From contig JAQGKC010000139.1 of NCBI GenBank assembly GCA_028290305.1, forward strand, positions 1 through 14,769: a stretch of 14,769 nt of DNA. Reading direction: 5' to 3'. The first letter of the stretch is position 1, and every line of letters begins with the position of its first letter. The notes beneath the pieces were generated by a model. It worked only from the letters and a program-made list of their open reading frames with translations, was not told where the DNA came from and did no database searches. Source of the stretch: Bradyrhizobium sp. (lineage in GTDB: Bacteria; Pseudomonadota; Alphaproteobacteria; Rhizobiales; Xanthobacteraceae). Of this stretch, positions 14,577 to 14,769 are shown piece after piece. Made by a program: the position numbers and the translations under genes.

Positions 14577-14769
14577 TCAAACTCGCACATACAGATGATG
14601 AAGTCCGCCAAGAAATGGCGTAGGCAAAATGCGACCAACGGGATGTACGGTTCGCGGCGACGGCGCGTCCTTGTTGAGTGAAAGGTGCGTGCGAGCCGCG
14701 TTATAGTAGGTCGTGTAAGATCGCAGCAGATGGCGAAGATGCCGCTCGCCGAACACGACAACGTGGTCA
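14577..14769 (-). pseudogene. C-terminus of rve-type (DDE) integrase/transposase, continuing beyond the window
   Basis: The minus strand is open from the right edge down to TGA at 14577-14579. It reads DHVVVFGERHLRHLLRSYTT, YYNAARTHLSLNKDAPSPRT and, at the end, GGLHHLYVRV. The pattern HLR.LL.SY..YYN..RTHL.L.KD.P..R, ending GGLHH.Y.R, is the typical C-terminus of DDE integrases with an rve core. The 63 visible residues look undamaged; whether the whole gene is intact cannot be seen, so the pseudogene label is provisional. Confidence 0.75.

Overview
The window reads as accessory, mobile-element-scarred DNA from a high-GC alphaproteobacterium, most likely Bradyrhizobium or a close relative (Nitrobacteraceae). 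This rests on codon use, the IS5/IS30/serine-recombinase types, and several very small hypothetical proteins that I associate with that group. The taxonomic call is inference; no rRNA or housekeeping marker is present.

Left edge (1-848): an internal piece of an isoquinoline 1-oxidoreductase-type molybdenum hydroxylase subunit runs in from the left. It is cut off and replaced by the 3' end of a group II intron: the maturase C-terminus, domain V and domain VI. The enzyme frame reads straight into the maturase frame. About 390 bp without a convincing gene follow.

Cargo (about 985-8271): this is the best-preserved part. A winged-helix/TPR regulator (minus strand) diverges from a frameshifted NmrA-like NAD(P)-binding gene. 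Next come an AraC-family regulator and a three-gene run: a haloperoxidase-type alpha/beta hydrolase with a Tat-like leader, an NDH-2-like FAD oxidoreductase and an MBL-fold hydrolase. A strong hairpin closes the run. A 10-bp direct repeat with a 20-bp period lies just upstream of the run and is a plausible AraC-family operator. The block is bracketed by two direct repeats (about 91% identical over 77 bp) that resemble a damaged 3' half of tRNA-Phe ending in CCA. This suggests a former tRNA-targeted integration or duplication event.

Mobile-element graveyard (8470-10478): a 26-codon IS30-type transposase tail (minus), an 18-bp palindrome and a resolvase fragment stand next to an apparently intact IS5-family element of about 1.54 kb with candidate terminal inverted repeats.

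Right part (10839-14769): many small genes. On the minus strand there is a three-gene cluster, including a membrane-anchored coiled-coil protein, and two micro-proteins of 40 and 42 residues, both starting MSHWR and both with AGGAGG Shine-Dalgarno sequences. On the plus strand there is a 59-residue protein, a CxxC protein whose expected start codon is ATA, and a coiled-coil/WSKWAL relic spread over three frames. The end of the window holds a serine recombinase broken by two frameshifts and a DDE-integrase C-terminus that continues past the right edge.

The only candidate for an undescribed system is the regulated hydrolase-flavoprotein-MBL operon with its paired regulators between tRNA-like repeats. 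The individual families are known; their joint function is not established by the sequence.
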